Made by a program: the position numbers and the translations under genes
The notes under the pieces: generated by a model
Databases searched by the model: none
What the model saw: the letters and a program-made list of their open reading frames with translations, nothing else
Told to the model about the DNA's origin: nothing
From: Isoetes taiwanensis
Taxonomy: Eukaryota > Streptophyta > Lycopodiopsida > Isoetales > Isoetaceae
Direction: 5' to 3'
Length of the DNA stretch: 64,000 bases
Assembly: GCA_021234155.1 (NCBI GenBank)
Contig: JAJEKV010000016.1
Coordinates: 20,336,441 to 20,400,440, forward strand
Part shown: positions 21,232 through 32,882 of the stretch, in pieces
Layout: the number at the start of each line of letters is the position of its first letter
Numbering within the stretch: position 1 is the first letter of the stretch

Positions 21232-22560
21232 CTAGTCGGCATCGATCTCTGAATCTTCAATACCGAGGGCACCTAGAATAGTCGAGAATTTGAGGGCCTC
21301 TGCCTCTGAGATGTGGAATTCAACATCGGATAAATTGCTGCCCACCTTCAGCAGAGGACTTTGAACCACAATTGGATAATCTAGAGAAAATTTAAACTGC
21401 CAAAGCTCCTTTCTAATCTCTCTGTCATATAATTTTAGAGCTTCAAAGAAGTGGGGGTCCAGCATATACAAATACCACATTTTTATCTCACCAAACAATT
21501 TCTTATCATCCAAATTGCCATGCCTGCTCCTAATCCTTTCCTTGATTTCCCTTATCTGCTCTACCTGCATTTCAAGTTCTGTGGCCTCCTTTCTCCGCAC
21601 CTGCAGGTTTATAAACTCGGCTCGGGCCGTGTCATCCAAAAGGCCGAGGGCGATTTGGTCATCTGCCATACGCTCTGCTGCTGTCCTTGCCCTCTGAAGT
21701 TTTCGGCTAAGATTGTGGCTAAATTTGAAGTCGGGATCAAGAGATCTCTGCACACTTATCTTCCCATAATCTCTAAACCTCACCTCAGCCTTGTTCTTCG
21801 GAATTCGACCCCTCGGGGCATCTGGAAGCCTGAAATTTTGCCATAGTTGATGCACCCTGAACCTATGATTCTCCAGTTCCACCTTCCTGCTGTAGGATTT
21901 GCTGCAGTCACCGACCTGGCAACGCCATTTTCGACTGACCTGATCATACCTGCAGTCCTTCAGTTCCTCGCTTGGATTGACGTTAAAACATTCAACATTA
22001 CTTTTCGGGGCCTCATCCCCCTCATCTGCATTTTGAGCATTTTTTGGAACATCTGCATTTCCTTCCCATTGACCATCGACTGAAGCCTCGGGCCTGGCAG
22101 CAGGGGTAATCTTCTGTGGTGAAGCTCCTTTAGCTCTTGCTTCTGCCCTTAATCTCTTCTTGTTCGGGGATTGAACCTCTTGGTCGGATTCAATCCCAGC
22201 AATATCTTTGAGGCAGTCGGGCAATTGCCAAGCCGAGTTTTCTTCTATTGCCCCATTCCAGTTCTCGTTAATGGAGGTATTTAGGCTGATTTCGAGGTTA
22301 ATCGACTCCTCCACCATCTGTAAAATAACATAACCGGTTAGAATAAGACTAAAATAGAATTAAAAAACGGACCTGTCGATGGCGCTTACCTTTAAATACT
22401 CGGCAGATGCAACATCAGCGACAGCGCCTCTGGATTCGGCAGCAATCGGGCCCTTTCCGCTCAGTTCCAGTCGGAAAGGGCAATCGTTCTTGGCACACAG
22501 AGTTCGGACATAGCCATCGCCAAACTGTGCTCCCTTCCTCCGGAATCCCCCACCGCACAT
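21232..22560 (-). CDS. C2H2 zinc-finger / coiled-coil protein, two exons
   Basis: Probable nuclear DNA-binding protein of unknown role. Exon 1 (22560-22390) starts MCGGGFRRKGAQ and has a small Cys pair (CAKNDC). A 72-bp intron (22389-22318, GTAAGC...TTACAG) joins in phase 0 to exon 2 (22317-21232), giving about 418 residues. Exon 2 has an acidic, low-complexity start, a basic stretch (NKKRLRAEARAKG), one C2H2 finger (CQVGDCSKSYSRKVELENH, then HQ after RFRV), a basic part and a long helical coiled coil rich in Glu/Arg (EATELEMQVEQIREIKERIR), ending EDSEIDAD. Alternatively exon 2 could start at its own ATG (22317). No stop or frameshift is seen. The 5' end lies about 170 bp from repeat D3; an Ulp1-like gene follows. 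It may be transposon cargo rather than a host gene. Confidence 0.7.
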
Positions 22561-22728
22561 GTGGCGACTCGCAATTGGGCCCGTATGAATAACTGGCGGT
22601 TTTCCCGCTCTCCGGTTACACCATTAGTGGATGGCGTACGACACTGACCTGGGCCATCAGGCATTAATTCAAACCAATGGCATCGATTGGACCACGTGGA
22701 TGGCCCCCCGCTTTCGTCAAGGCAGTGG

Positions 22729-23615
22729 TGATCCCGGAGGAGGTTTTCACCGAGAAGGCCTCTCGGGGATCCTGGAGGGCGGAATAACCCTGGCGTATAA
22801 CGGCGGCCGAGCGATGGCGATCCCGGAGGAGGGGATCACACCCGTCGGATTCGGGTGATCCCGGAGGACGTTTTCATCGAAGCATCCTACCCGGGATCCC
22901 GGAGGAGGGAATCACTCTGGCAGTGGTGTGATCCCGGAGGAGGAAATCACATCAGGAATCGAACCCGGCGGGCATCATAGTCCCACAGCCCACGGTGGTG
23001 ATCCCGGAGGCGGGGATAACGCGGCCGATATCGGATCGCCGATATCGGCCCCACGGTGGTGATCCCGGAGGCGGGGATAACACGGCCGATATCGAATCGC
23101 CGATATCGGCCCTATGTGGGTGATCCCGGAGGAAGTAATCACGACCGGGGGTATCGGTGATCCCGGAGGAGGGATTCACCACGGCTGATATCGGGGCGCG
23201 GTTATCGGCCAGAGTCCTATCCGGGATCCCGGAGGGCAGCATTTTCCCGGGGCCCCGATGTCGGCCGATGTCGGCCATGCTGGTGATCCCGGAGGCCGGG
23301 ATAAGGTGGCGTATATCGGGTGGCTGATATCGGCCACGCGATGGCGATCCCGGAGGAGGGGATCACACCCACGGTTGATATCGGGGCACGGTTATCGGCC
23401 ACGGCATGGGGATCCCGGAGGGCGGGATCAGGTGTTGGTGATTTCGGAGGGCGTGGGCGGAAGGCCCAGATTTATGCATGACCCCTCACGTGTGTCAGTA
23501 CGGTGAAACAGGGGGTCCTGAAACGGATTCCGTCGAGCCCTGGCGGTGATACCGGAGGACGGTATTTTTACCTCCGGGATCCCCGAAACCAGGGTAAGAC
23601 TATCCTGAGCCATTA
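22729..23615 (-). repeat. Dispersed repeat D, partial copy D3 (inverted)
   Basis: Reverse-complement copy of the GC-rich half of repeat D. On the plus strand it has about fifteen GTGATCCCGGAGG-type motifs at 30-65 base spacing, alternating with GGCCGATATCGG palindromes, and includes a tandem 60-base unit at about 23000-23115. It ends at 23615 with ACCAGGGTAAGACTATCCTG, the exact complement of the D1 sequence near 5835. The AT-rich lead and the second half of D are absent. It sits directly upstream of the C2H2 gene. Its copies of the motif are better preserved than those in D1. Confidence 0.85.
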
Positions 23616-23717
23616 CGTAGTATGAAACCATTTCATAGTTTTTGGTAGTCTCCTAGACAACCACAAAGCCAAAAAAAAAAAAGAAAAAAAAAAAGCAAAA
23701 AAGAAAAGAAAAGAGGC

Positions 23718-24784
23718 ATGGTGCAACGGGCTCCGCTGGGCTGTGTGCTTGTACTTAAGAAGGTAACTTATATCTCTTTGTCGTTTGCATTTGCTAGTTA
23801 TTGCATTTTGCTCGGCCAAGCCAATGAACAAATGGAAACAATGAAATCATTAAGTCAAGGTGGGCCAATTATGTGTGATGATGAAGACGATGAGATAGAA
23901 ATGGTGATAGATCTACAGGAAGAAGAGCAAGACAAGGAAGATCTGGATGCATTAGCCTTGTGTGGACCAGACAAGGAAGATGATGACAAGGAAGATTCTG
24001 AAGAGGATGAGGATGAAGAGATGTTGTCTGACATAACGCCAATTTTGGTGGAAGGAAAGGAATATTTATTATCGTGATATACTCAGGAACCTGTCTTTGC
24101 TACGTATATGTGCTAGAAAAGACGAAGTTATCAGTACCTTGGCTGAATGGATATAAGTAGGCGCAGACTTTGTAGGTAATGCTATAGACCTTAAAGAAGC
24201 ATATGAGAGGTTACAGACCCGTTGTGCTGAAGAGGACTAGAATCTGCCAACAGAAGAAGAATTTCAACGTCTTCGTTCAAAGCTGCCAACAACATTTACA
24301 GGCTTGGAAGGGTCTTCAGTCAATCGCAGTAGCATAAGCCTAATGAATTTTGAGAAATTTGAAGAAGATAATCTTGAGGTGTCTTATTTGTGGGAAGTCG
24401 ATGACTTTTCTTGCCGACATGCACGAGGCGGGCAGGAAAGATTAAATGACTCGACTCTGCTGCAATATATTTCAAGATTGAGGAATGGAGAGATTATCAT
24501 ATTTAGCAGAATTTTTAGTCCAAAAGGGGCAGAGTTTGTGTACTACATTTGTGCATTGTGCATGTTCGGGTAAGCATTCCCATTTGGCATCTAATACTGA
24601 AAGGGTCATAACAATTCGATTTTGATGACCAAGCCGGTCTGCGTGCGAGTAATATGTTAAATTTCTTAATAGCTGGCTTGAATCACCCGAGGTTGGAAGC
24701 TGGGCTCGATAACATGGGTGTGCTTCCCATGCTAGATCAGTTCGAAAGGGGATTGAAAGAGCAGGAAATTGAAGATGAAAATTG
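23718..24784 (+). pseudogene. Degenerate gene of unknown family
   Basis: Several open stretches in shifting frames together look like one decayed gene. 23718-24077 has a hydrophobic start and a strongly acidic tail (DEDDEIEMVIDLQEEEQDKE). 24060-24300 reads RDILRNLSLLRICARKDEVI in another frame with stops. 24340-24570 reads NFEKFEEDNLEVSYLWEVDD and SRIFSPKGAEFVYY. 24620-24784 reads FDDQAGLRASNMLNFLIAGL, then LPMLDQFERGLKEQEIEDEN-stop. At least three frame changes and several stops are present. I do not recognise the family. Confidence 0.4.
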
Positions 24785-25096
24785 AAAACTTGTAAGTTAT
24801 GTAGCAATAAAATTACGTTATGTATCAATAAAATTACATTATGTATCATTGAAATTATTTATAGGAGAAATTTTATTTGTATTTTATCTGGTAAAAATAA
24901 AAAATTAACGCAAATTTTTTTTCCATTTCTTCACACGAGGCAAGATATGACGGTCCATCTGCCTAACCAACGTCATTCTTCTAGTCGTGTGACACAAGCT
25001 ACTACGAAATTTCTCTTATAAGCACTTCCGCTTCTGCTCCTCTTCCGATCTTCCACTTCTTCCCTTCCACTTGCGCTTCTCTTTCGCCTCCTGCTC

Positions 25097-25483
25097 ATGA
25101 TGGCATCTGAATCTCCATCATCTTCTAGCAAGCGGTCACTCCAAGAAACCCCTCCGTCCCGCCCTGAGCTCCCCATGGACATCACCCTTGCCGTGGTGAT
25201 GAAGAGATTCAAAGAAATTCACGAAGAGAACAGCCGTCCGACGGCTGAGAATATCGATGCGGCGGACAGATTGTCCTTCACGAGGGGGCTTCTCCATGAG
25301 CGAGACATCGAGCTCGCAGAATCCTTCGCCTTGTACCAAGAGGCGAATCGGCGCAGGGCCGAGGCAATTGAAACTGCCCACAATATTTCTTTGGCCCTAG
25401 AAGAAATGGAGAAGAAGCTCCGAGCTGCGGAGGACGAGAACGCAGCTTTAAGGCTTCAGCTAGAGAATGAGGAAGATCCCTAG
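25097..25483 (+). CDS. Small coiled-coil protein, paralogue 1
   Basis: Intact 128-residue frame beginning MMASESPSSSSKRS; the second ATG (25100) fits the paralogue start MASSSSS better. After a Ser/Pro-rich head comes RPELPMDITLAVVMKRFKE, then an all-helical, charged coiled coil (LALEEMEKKLRAAEDENAAL) to the end. No known enzyme domain is present. The same motif occurs in the gene split by element A (PTEIMSQVLVKEMKN across the insertion) and in the gene at 36729 (NPELPADIVLGVLMKRLKK), so three paralogues were once in a row about 1 kb apart. The LPxDI segment slightly recalls the first helix of an F-box but is too short to call. Function unknown; a role through coiled-coil partners is only a guess. 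Confidence 0.6.
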   Translation: MMASESPSSSSKRSLQETPPSRPELPMDITLAVVMKRFKEIHEENSRPTAENIDAADRLSFTRGLLHERDIELAESFALYQEANRRRAEAIETAHNISLALEEMEKKLRAAEDENAALRLQLENEEDP

Positions 25484-26240
25484 CCAATATTTCAATGTAT
25501 TCATCTTGTTTTCAAAAGTTTGTGACGTGGTTTTTTTCAAAGATCACACGACGGGAAATGCCATGCTTGCAAATAAGTAGCACACAATGGATTTCGCATC
25601 GTATGATCTTCGAACTGTATGCTCGCTTCCTATGTAAATTTTTCTGTCTTATTAATATAAACTTTTTGTAATATAAATAACTTGCTAAATGTTGTAATAT
25701 AGATATCTTGCTCAATAAAGGTTCGAAGGTCATATGATGCGAAATGCCATGTGATCACAAAAATTGTACATATTGTATTTGGCGTCGTATGATCTCTATT
25801 ATATTTTCTTGCACATATATCTACGTGGTGTGAATCATGTATGTATGCAAAGCAGCCGCATGCAAAGCCGGTGGCATATGATTGTTAAGATGGCAACATG
25901 CAAAGCAGTTGGTATAATCGTCGTATTTTCATTGAAGTTAAATAAATTTGATTTTTAAAGTAAATGCAGTAATTTGTGCAGCCATGATGGCGTCGTATTT
26001 TGTACGACATGTCGATTGATAAGATCGGCCTGCATATTGTACAGTTTAATATATGAGGAATCCCATGATGCGAGCATATGGTAGCGTTGCCTATGTGTAT
26101 ACTATCGTTTCATCTCGTATGATTTTATTATATCAACTTTATGGGTAATGGCAACCATATATCTCAACGTATTTGTAGTCTCTATGTAAAGCATTGGACA
26201 CCATTGGTTCAACCATCTCTCTTACGATCTCATCTTTTTC
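25484..26240 (+). repeat. Intergenic with GATC...ACGACGCGAAATGCC repeats
   Basis: Non-coding region between two coiled-coil paralogues. An approximate 180-base direct repeat carries GATCACACGACGGGAAATGCC (about 25542) and GGTCATATGATGCGAAATGCC (about 25729), each followed about 60 bases later by its inverted form (GCATCGTATGATC, GCGTCGTATGATC). Similar sequence follows the third paralogue (about 37345-37410), so it belongs to the gene family's 3' flanks. Confidence 0.5.
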
Positions 26241-26241
26241 A

Positions 26242-26280
26242 ATGGCCTCCAGCTCCAGCTCCATCCCTACCGAGATTATG
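26242..26280 (+). pseudogene. Coiled-coil paralogue 2, 5' part (split by element A)
   Basis: Thirteen codons from the ATG at 26242 (MASSSSSIPTEIM) end exactly at the left end of element A. The last four bases, TATG, are repeated at 35868-35871. Skipping element A and one TATG continues in frame as SQVLVKEMKNIRAQ from 35872. Together these form the start and PxEIxxxVLxxxMK motif of the coiled-coil family. The gene is disrupted by the transposon. Confidence 0.85.
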
Positions 26281-26300
26281 GGGTAGTTGCACGAAAGGGT
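26281..26300 (+). repeat. Element A left terminal inverted repeat
   Basis: Twenty bases beginning GGGTAGTTGCACG, matching the right end in inverted orientation with one difference. The target duplication TATG is immediately to the left. Confidence 0.9.
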
Positions 26301-26428
26301 ATCTCATATTTCTTGTCTTGTATAATATAATAATAGGTTACACTAGATTAGTGTAGTTAGGGGGAAAAAATTAGATTTTACATGACATTTAATGCTAGCA
26401 ACCAACGTGAAAGATTCCATATTTAATT

Positions 26429-29367
26429 ATGGTAACTAACAAAATTCGTGCAATGAATTTGAAATTGGAATCACCTTCGATTTCGGACTCCCCCGAATTC
26501 TCCTCCCAACCGATTCAATCTGTTCCCAAATCAATCGAACCTAAAAAATCAGAAAGCCCCATTTTGATCTTGTTTTTACAGTGGCCCAATTCATTGTTTT
26601 GGGTGACAAAGCTATGGAAGAGGGTAGGTTGGAAGCAAGAGCAGAAGACTCTACTGATGAATCGGATCAGGCCAAGAACCCAACAGGTTCCCAAGGGAGG
26701 TCAAAACGAAAATCTTGTGATGCTGGATATGTGACAAAAGGTGTAAGAAGAAAGGTGAATGAAGCTGTTGATCTTATTGTGTATCAAGTCTCTAATTTGG
26801 ACCCAAAACACCAAATTACTTTTGCCAAAAGACTCTTGCAGGATAAAAGGTTATGTAATCTATTCGAACCCATCCTTGGGAAGCCTGAAGAGGCTTTGTG
26901 AAGGAAAAAATGGTAAAAAATCTCAGGGATGGCCTTCAAGAGGTCAAAACAGCAATGATAAACTTGCTGCTAAACACCCTGTTCTTGCTATGGTAGTTGG
27001 AAAAGAGGGAGAATCATTGAAGCATACAAAGGCAGCCAAATTGTTGAAATTACATCCACGGGATATGAGCCTTGCATCAAAAAGAAGGAAGGAAATGTCA
27101 TTGGGTGGAGCAAATCTGTGGGCATTAGCAGGTCAAAAACCCAGAACAAATGTTATAGATCAGGCTATGAAGAATTTGATTGCCCAATTTTGGTTGGATA
27201 ACACAAAAATCTCACCAAAAGTTAAAGATGGTCATGAAGAAAAGGACACAGGCAATTCAATACATTGACATTACACAGTTACAAATTATACATTGCCTTG
27301 ATTTGATTATACAAATATATGTACTTGGGTGTTATTATTTACATTGAAACAATATTCATAATTCTTTCTAATTTACCTTATGAGTGTAATAATAGGAAAA
27401 TTTACTTTGCTTTATGGTTGTACAAGTTCTGAACATTTCTTCCCAATTGTACAAATTCATTCTGGAGATGTATTATAGAGGTAGACTCTTGAAAGTAAGG
27501 ATGTGAAAGATGTAGGATGTGTAATAGATGTGAAAGCTGTAATAAATGTAGGATGTGGACAAGATTGTAATTTGTATGTGAAGCTATGCTAGATGTAATA
27601 AAAATCTTGAAAATGTATTGATGTAAACTCTGTTACTATGCATTTTACAGGCTGAATTATTTCAGAACTTTATGGATCAGCATCCCGATGTTGGAATTGG
27701 CATTAGACAGTTTATATACTTAAAACCAACATGTATACGGAAGCTAAAAGAAAGAAACACTTGCTGTTGTGTCAAACACGAGCACACAGATTTGTTTAAG
27801 AAGATTAATATGATGAGGTCAAAAGTCCATGAGAATTGCTCTTGCAATTGTAGAATTTGCAACTCAGAAGATAATGCTGGAATTTGTCAGGCAAAGAAAA
27901 GGACATTTGAGAATGTCAGCATGCTTTGAAGAGCCATGGTATGTGACAGAGCAGAAGATGAGGAGTGGCACTATCTAAAATGTATAAGTTCAGCTTGTGG
28001 AAATTGTGGAAAAAAGAAGATTGAATTATGTCCAAGGGAGGAGAGTGAAAGCATTGAAGAACCTATTGCATGGCAAGCCTATAGCTATGTTAATGAATCT
28101 TCGAAGAATGGAACTTCTTGAAGGCTGAAGCTGATTGACAAGAACAGCAGTGCAAGATGCATGTTAGATAATATGTTTGATCATATGGCTAAATTTGTAC
28201 ATCATAACTTTGTGGTACATTGGCAAAGCAAGCAATTCAAGGAATCCATTAGAACAGTTCGGGATGATGCTGTACTATCGGTTCTTGATTTCTCAGAGAA
28301 TTATACTTTGAAACCATTCAATGAGATCCAAGCACAACATTGGTACAACGAGCAGATCAGCATTTTAGTTCATATCACAATGTTCAAGGTAAATGAAAAA
28401 ATGAGGAAATGTGTGCACCTCTTCATTTCAGGTGATAAGACACATGATACTCACTTTGTACAGGATGCATTCAGGTTGCATCTTAAGTGGTTGCAAGAAA
28501 ACGATGGCAGTTAGAAGAAGTTTCACTTAGTTTGGTCTGACGGGTGTGCAGCCCAATTCAAAACGAGACGAGCATTCTATCATGTAACCAGGTATCATCA
28601 TGAACATAAAATAAGAATGCAATGGAAATTTTTTTGTTCAGGACATGGTAAAGGCACACATGATGGTGAAGGGGCTATTGCGAAGCTATGGCTTGAGGCA
28701 GAACAAAGAAAGAAGGAGGGCAAGGTTTTTATAAATACTAAAACTGCTTGTTTTGAGAGAAAAAAAATCAGAAGTGGAACGGGTTTTTTGGGAGGTTACT
28801 AACATTGACCGATCACAAAGACTTGACGTGTTGCCAGTCAAAGGTGTGCAGAAAATTCATTGCGTCTCATCGATAGACCCTAGTGATCCAACCAAGCTAC
28901 TATGCAGGTCTCTTTCATGTTTTTGCAAGGCATGCATAAGTTTTGATTGACCTGCTTGTGAGAATGTTGGCCATTGTGGTAAGTGGGATTTAAGAAAACT
29001 AGAGCCTACAAATCAGAACAGTCTAGGAGATGATGAGAACGAGCTACAAGACTTGTGGGCAAATGACATAGACAATGTGGATGAGACAATCCAAGTTAGA
29101 GATTACTTCGGATCATTTGCAGCTCCAGACAATTATGAAGAGGTGGCCTATTATATCATACAATGCACGGAAGTGAAACATGCTCTTGAAGTAGACGTCA
29201 TGGATGACTATGGGAATCAATTTTACCGTGGTGATGAAGTTATATCAGGTAACTATTTTCAGCTAATACCTGGCTGCCATCAGAAGTATAAATTACTTAA
29301 AGGAAAGAAGGTCCTTGTCCATCCCGAGTCCGTGATAGGGGCGAGATTTCCATTGGAGCCAGTCTAG
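26429..29367 (+). pseudogene. Element A transposase-like gene
   Basis: Decayed gene in pieces. The N-terminal part (from about 26613) is charged. A middle block, TNVIDQAMKNLIAQFWLDNT (27149-27208), follows a frameshift near 26890. After an acceptor at about 27650, ELFQNFMDQHPDVGIG..F..LKP leads into Cys/His-rich segments (CCCVKHEH; CSCNCRICN; CGNCGKKK). The probable catalytic core follows: LDFSENY (about 28288), WSDGCAAQFKTRRAFYHVTR (28531-28590) and FCSGHGKGTHDGEGAIAKLW (28633-28692), suggesting D-D-D/E. The C-terminal part (29089-29360, VRDYFGSFAAPDNYEE, then a GNQFYRGDEVISGNYFQL segment) looks like a small beta-barrel domain. In-frame stops lie near 27927, 28119, 28512 and 28948; a frameshift lies in the A-run near 28765. 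Animal transposon proteins share the same motifs. Confidence 0.75.
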
Positions 29368-29369
29368 CA

Positions 29370-30130
29370 TAAAATAAAAGGTGTTGCTTATGCATATGAA
29401 TTATCCAATTACTGGCACGAGATGCTTTTGGGAAATCTGCCCGAGATTGTAGACTGTATATAAACTGAAGACAGTTTTTTTATACACTCCCTAAGTCGGA
29501 AAATGACCGTCACAGAAAATTGTTTACCATATTTACTGTATTCATCATTTTCATGCCAAATCAATTGTATTGTGTGGTTTACTGTATGAGAAAAGGTTGT
29601 GTGAAAAGTCTGGCCAGATATCTCTAACTGATTGGGAGCAATTCAATACATTGACTAGGTCAAAACTAGGTCAATGACCCAGACAGAATACAAAATGCAT
29701 CTGATTTACATTTAGTGGACATCAAATCAAACTTTTTTATGCATGATCTGTGCCTTATCTTTGAACTGAAAATTGCAGATTACCATGCTACTATACAAGT
29801 CAAGAATGTGGAAATATTGTCATTTAAAAGCGGACAAAATTTTTGTATTTAAAGATGAAGATCTGGTTACAATATGTTTCTGGTTACAATATGAAGATCT
29901 GGTTACAATATGTTTTTTACAAAATTTCACTTCATCTCATGTCAATATGTTACATGTCAACTCCTTCACATATCTTCATTTAGTTCCACATGTATGACTC
30001 CTGGACCTGCATCGATAAACAACATGAGATGGTTAGTACACGTAACACATCAATTTAATCTTTAGAAGACTATTAATTAATTACCTCTTAAAGTATGCAA
30101 GGTAGGAGCTTATGATGATCCGAGCGTGTC
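29370..30130. other. Element A interior, non-coding
   Basis: AT-rich sequence between the convergent transposase and Ulp1-like genes, probably their 3' regions. It contains a short direct repeat GAAGATCTGGTTACAATATG (about 29858 and 29892). No gene is seen. Confidence 0.5.
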
Positions 30131-30138
30131 TAAATATG

Positions 30139-32812
30139 CTACCATAGCAGCAGTCTCATCGTCATGGGTGCCGTGATATGTTGGTGTTCGAGCGCCCGTG
30201 CTTCTCGCCGAAGAACTTGTCTCCTCATCATCGAGGATGTGTGAGTGCATGCAGCCCGCAACTGCATTCGGGAACTGCCATACTCATATGTGATCCGCTC
30301 CATAACCAACTTGTCAAATGCATCAATTGGTGAATGGAACGGGTGATCCCTCACGTATGTTGAAATCTCATCCGCATTGCGGAGCCCTTCAATCCAGGGG
30401 TAGAGTGCGGTCATAATGTTATCATTTTGTTTGTTAAGTGACCATGGTGGTATACAAATATATGAGTATAGGGGATTTAATGAGCACTTGTATTGTGCAT
30501 CATCAAATAGCAGAGCCCTCCTATGATACTTGGGAAATTCAGTTGAAATAACTTTCAAGTTCTTCACATAAAGATTTTTGCACGGCCATCTGCTCATGAG
30601 AATCAGTTTACATGCACAATATACCAAATTTATTTAGACCAGAAAAAATATAATTTAAACATTCAAGACTGCAAGTTCAAGGACATGTTTGGAGACCGAA
30701 GTGGCATCCAAGGAAGATTTAACTACCAAATGACTCTTCGAGTGCATCTGCCCGTGCTTATTCTATAGAAGCTATTGTTGAGCAGCCACCGCTTTCACTA
30801 ATGAGAGCGTCTATCAAGACCTATCGTCGTGAAAGGGCATACTCATACGTAAACCAGTCTTGATCATGAAAAAGGGAATAATGTGCCAATGTTCAAATTG
30901 ATCATGAATAATGTACCTTTGAGTCTTTTCCAGAAATAAGTAGGTCAACAAACTTGTGCATAAATGCCATCACAAACAACCCGCAAGATGTCAAGTCAGG
31001 TTGTTGCGGTACTTCAACGTAATTTATACCTTTTATGTTATTTTTTCTCAAGTAATCCATTCCTTTGGATGTCTGACTCATCAAGATCTGCGTGTGTAAT
31101 CTATGCATATAAAATAGTCATGTAAGATTCAGCAAAACATTGAGATTAATTGAAATAAAAAACATATTTCAGGGATGTCATACCCTCTAATTGCCTTTTC
31201 ATTTGTGGCAAAGCCATTTAAAGGGTTCAGGATATGTACAGCTGGTGCATCTAGAACTTTAGACTTGCTCTCAGCAAGAGCAAATATGGCCAGCACGAAG
31301 TGTTCGTTCTCAAGTACAGGTACGAGGATTTATTGGCATTTAGCCATTACTAGCCCAGCAACTCCTTGCTTCACTGCGTCTATGGTAGACTTTGATGCAC
31401 CATTTCTTTTCTTGTTGCTTGAAGCCTCCTTGAATAAAAAGTAATTGTAAGCAGAGAAGATATAGATTCTGCTTTTCCACTCCTGCGGCTGCTTATCATG
31501 CAAATACCTAATTGAGCACAAAGTCACAAATAAGAGCATATTCATAAAAAAGCTTTCCAAATCTTGATAAATGCTTCAAAACAGGGAAAGAATGGAAAAT
31601 CACCTGCCATAGAGTTCCACAAGGCGGTTCGTCATCCTCGAGTTGGCTGCGCACAAAGCTTCAATGTCTAGATCAACCACTTTCATTGGAGGTTTAGGCT
31701 GGCTATTCTTGAATGGAAAAAGTGGAGTGCGAGCCTTCAACGTCTTCATGTTCTCCACCATTTTACAAAGAATAATAGAATGTTAACTTCAAACGATTAC
31801 AATTATTTTAAAAAACATACACAAATACCTTGCAGCAGATTCTGATTGAGCAGTCTTATGCCTACAAAAATAAGTGTGTGTAGTCAGAGATGTATTCATA
31901 TGCTTAATATTTGAATTAGGCATTAGCATAGAAGAGTTAATGATGCCTATAATTACAATTCTAAGTAATTAAACCCTAAACTAAACACCCAAAACAGGCA
32001 AGTCTCACCTTTTTACATTTGTTGCTTCCTTTCTTGAATCTACCTTTCTTTTTAACTTTGATGCCTCATCCTCCTTTTTCACGAACACCTCTACAGCCTT
32101 TGTTGCAACTTTGCATGCCCTTTCAAGATCTACACTCTCCAATTCAGCTACCTCTTTCACATGTAGGCTCTCCTCTCCCGTGTCATCTACCACCAACAAA
32201 TTAAAACCCCAATGCAAATTTGGTATAGAGATGGAAAACATTAAAAATATGCACCTGACATTGAATTCTTGCATGGTGGCAGCTTGATGTCATCAGATTG
32301 CTCACCATTTAAATCAGCCCATTCACCTGGAAAATGGCAAGTTCAGGCTTTTGAGTTCAACACTAAATTAAAACAGTAAGAATGTAGCTAGAGACACTTA
32401 CTATTGAATGGCTCGTGTTGCTGTTGCAACAAAGCCAACTCTGTTTCCACATTTGGGATCTCATCTACAAGAATAAACCCTAAAATTAATTCATTAACAA
32501 ATTGGGCTAAAAACACTTCTACTAGACCGGTTACCTTGCACATCTTCTATCTTGTCCTCCACATTGTCAAAAATTGTTTCTTTCACAGGCGACCTAGATG
32601 TGGATGGAGTTTCACTACCAAGGACATCATCCTTTGCTGATGTTTCAGCTCCAGAGGACTCCTCATATGTCAATTTCAACCCTTTTCCATGAAATTTCTT
32701 CGTGCAACCTAAACCAAGTAACAATGAAGTCACAAACATGCAATGCAAATATACATCAATACTACATACTACCTGTCAATGTGGCTGCTGGTTTCTTGAT
32801 GCTATCCATATC
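30139..32812 (-). pseudogene. Element A Ulp1-like (C48) protease gene
   Basis: Multi-exon minus-strand gene of the Ulp1 cysteine-protease family, which cleaves SUMO or ubiquitin-like tags. The first exon begins MDSIKKPAATLT (about 32812). Several short exons with clean GT-AG borders follow, rich in Lys/Glu. The catalytic region has QEWKSRIYIFSAYNYFLF (about 31440-31490), then ENEHFVLAIFALAES and KVLDA (His and Asp region, 31245-31310), and VPQQPDLTSCGLFVMAFMHK (Gln and Cys, about 30955-31015). His is followed by Phe, not the usual Trp. A last block (30139-30604) reads FPKYHRRALLFDDAQYKC and is not typical of the family. One in-frame TAA (31330-31332) interrupts the domain just before the His segment; otherwise it is well preserved. 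Convergent to the transposase. Confidence 0.75.
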
Positions 32813-32882
32813 TACATTGAAGAAATTTATGAGTAAATTAATTGTATTATCTTGTTAACATGTACATCTCAACATGTCAAAA

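Noticed and set aside
25097-25483. F-box call for the ELPMDITLAVVMKR segment
   Set aside because: Only the first helix pattern fits; the rest of the F-box and its Trp/Leu positions are missing.
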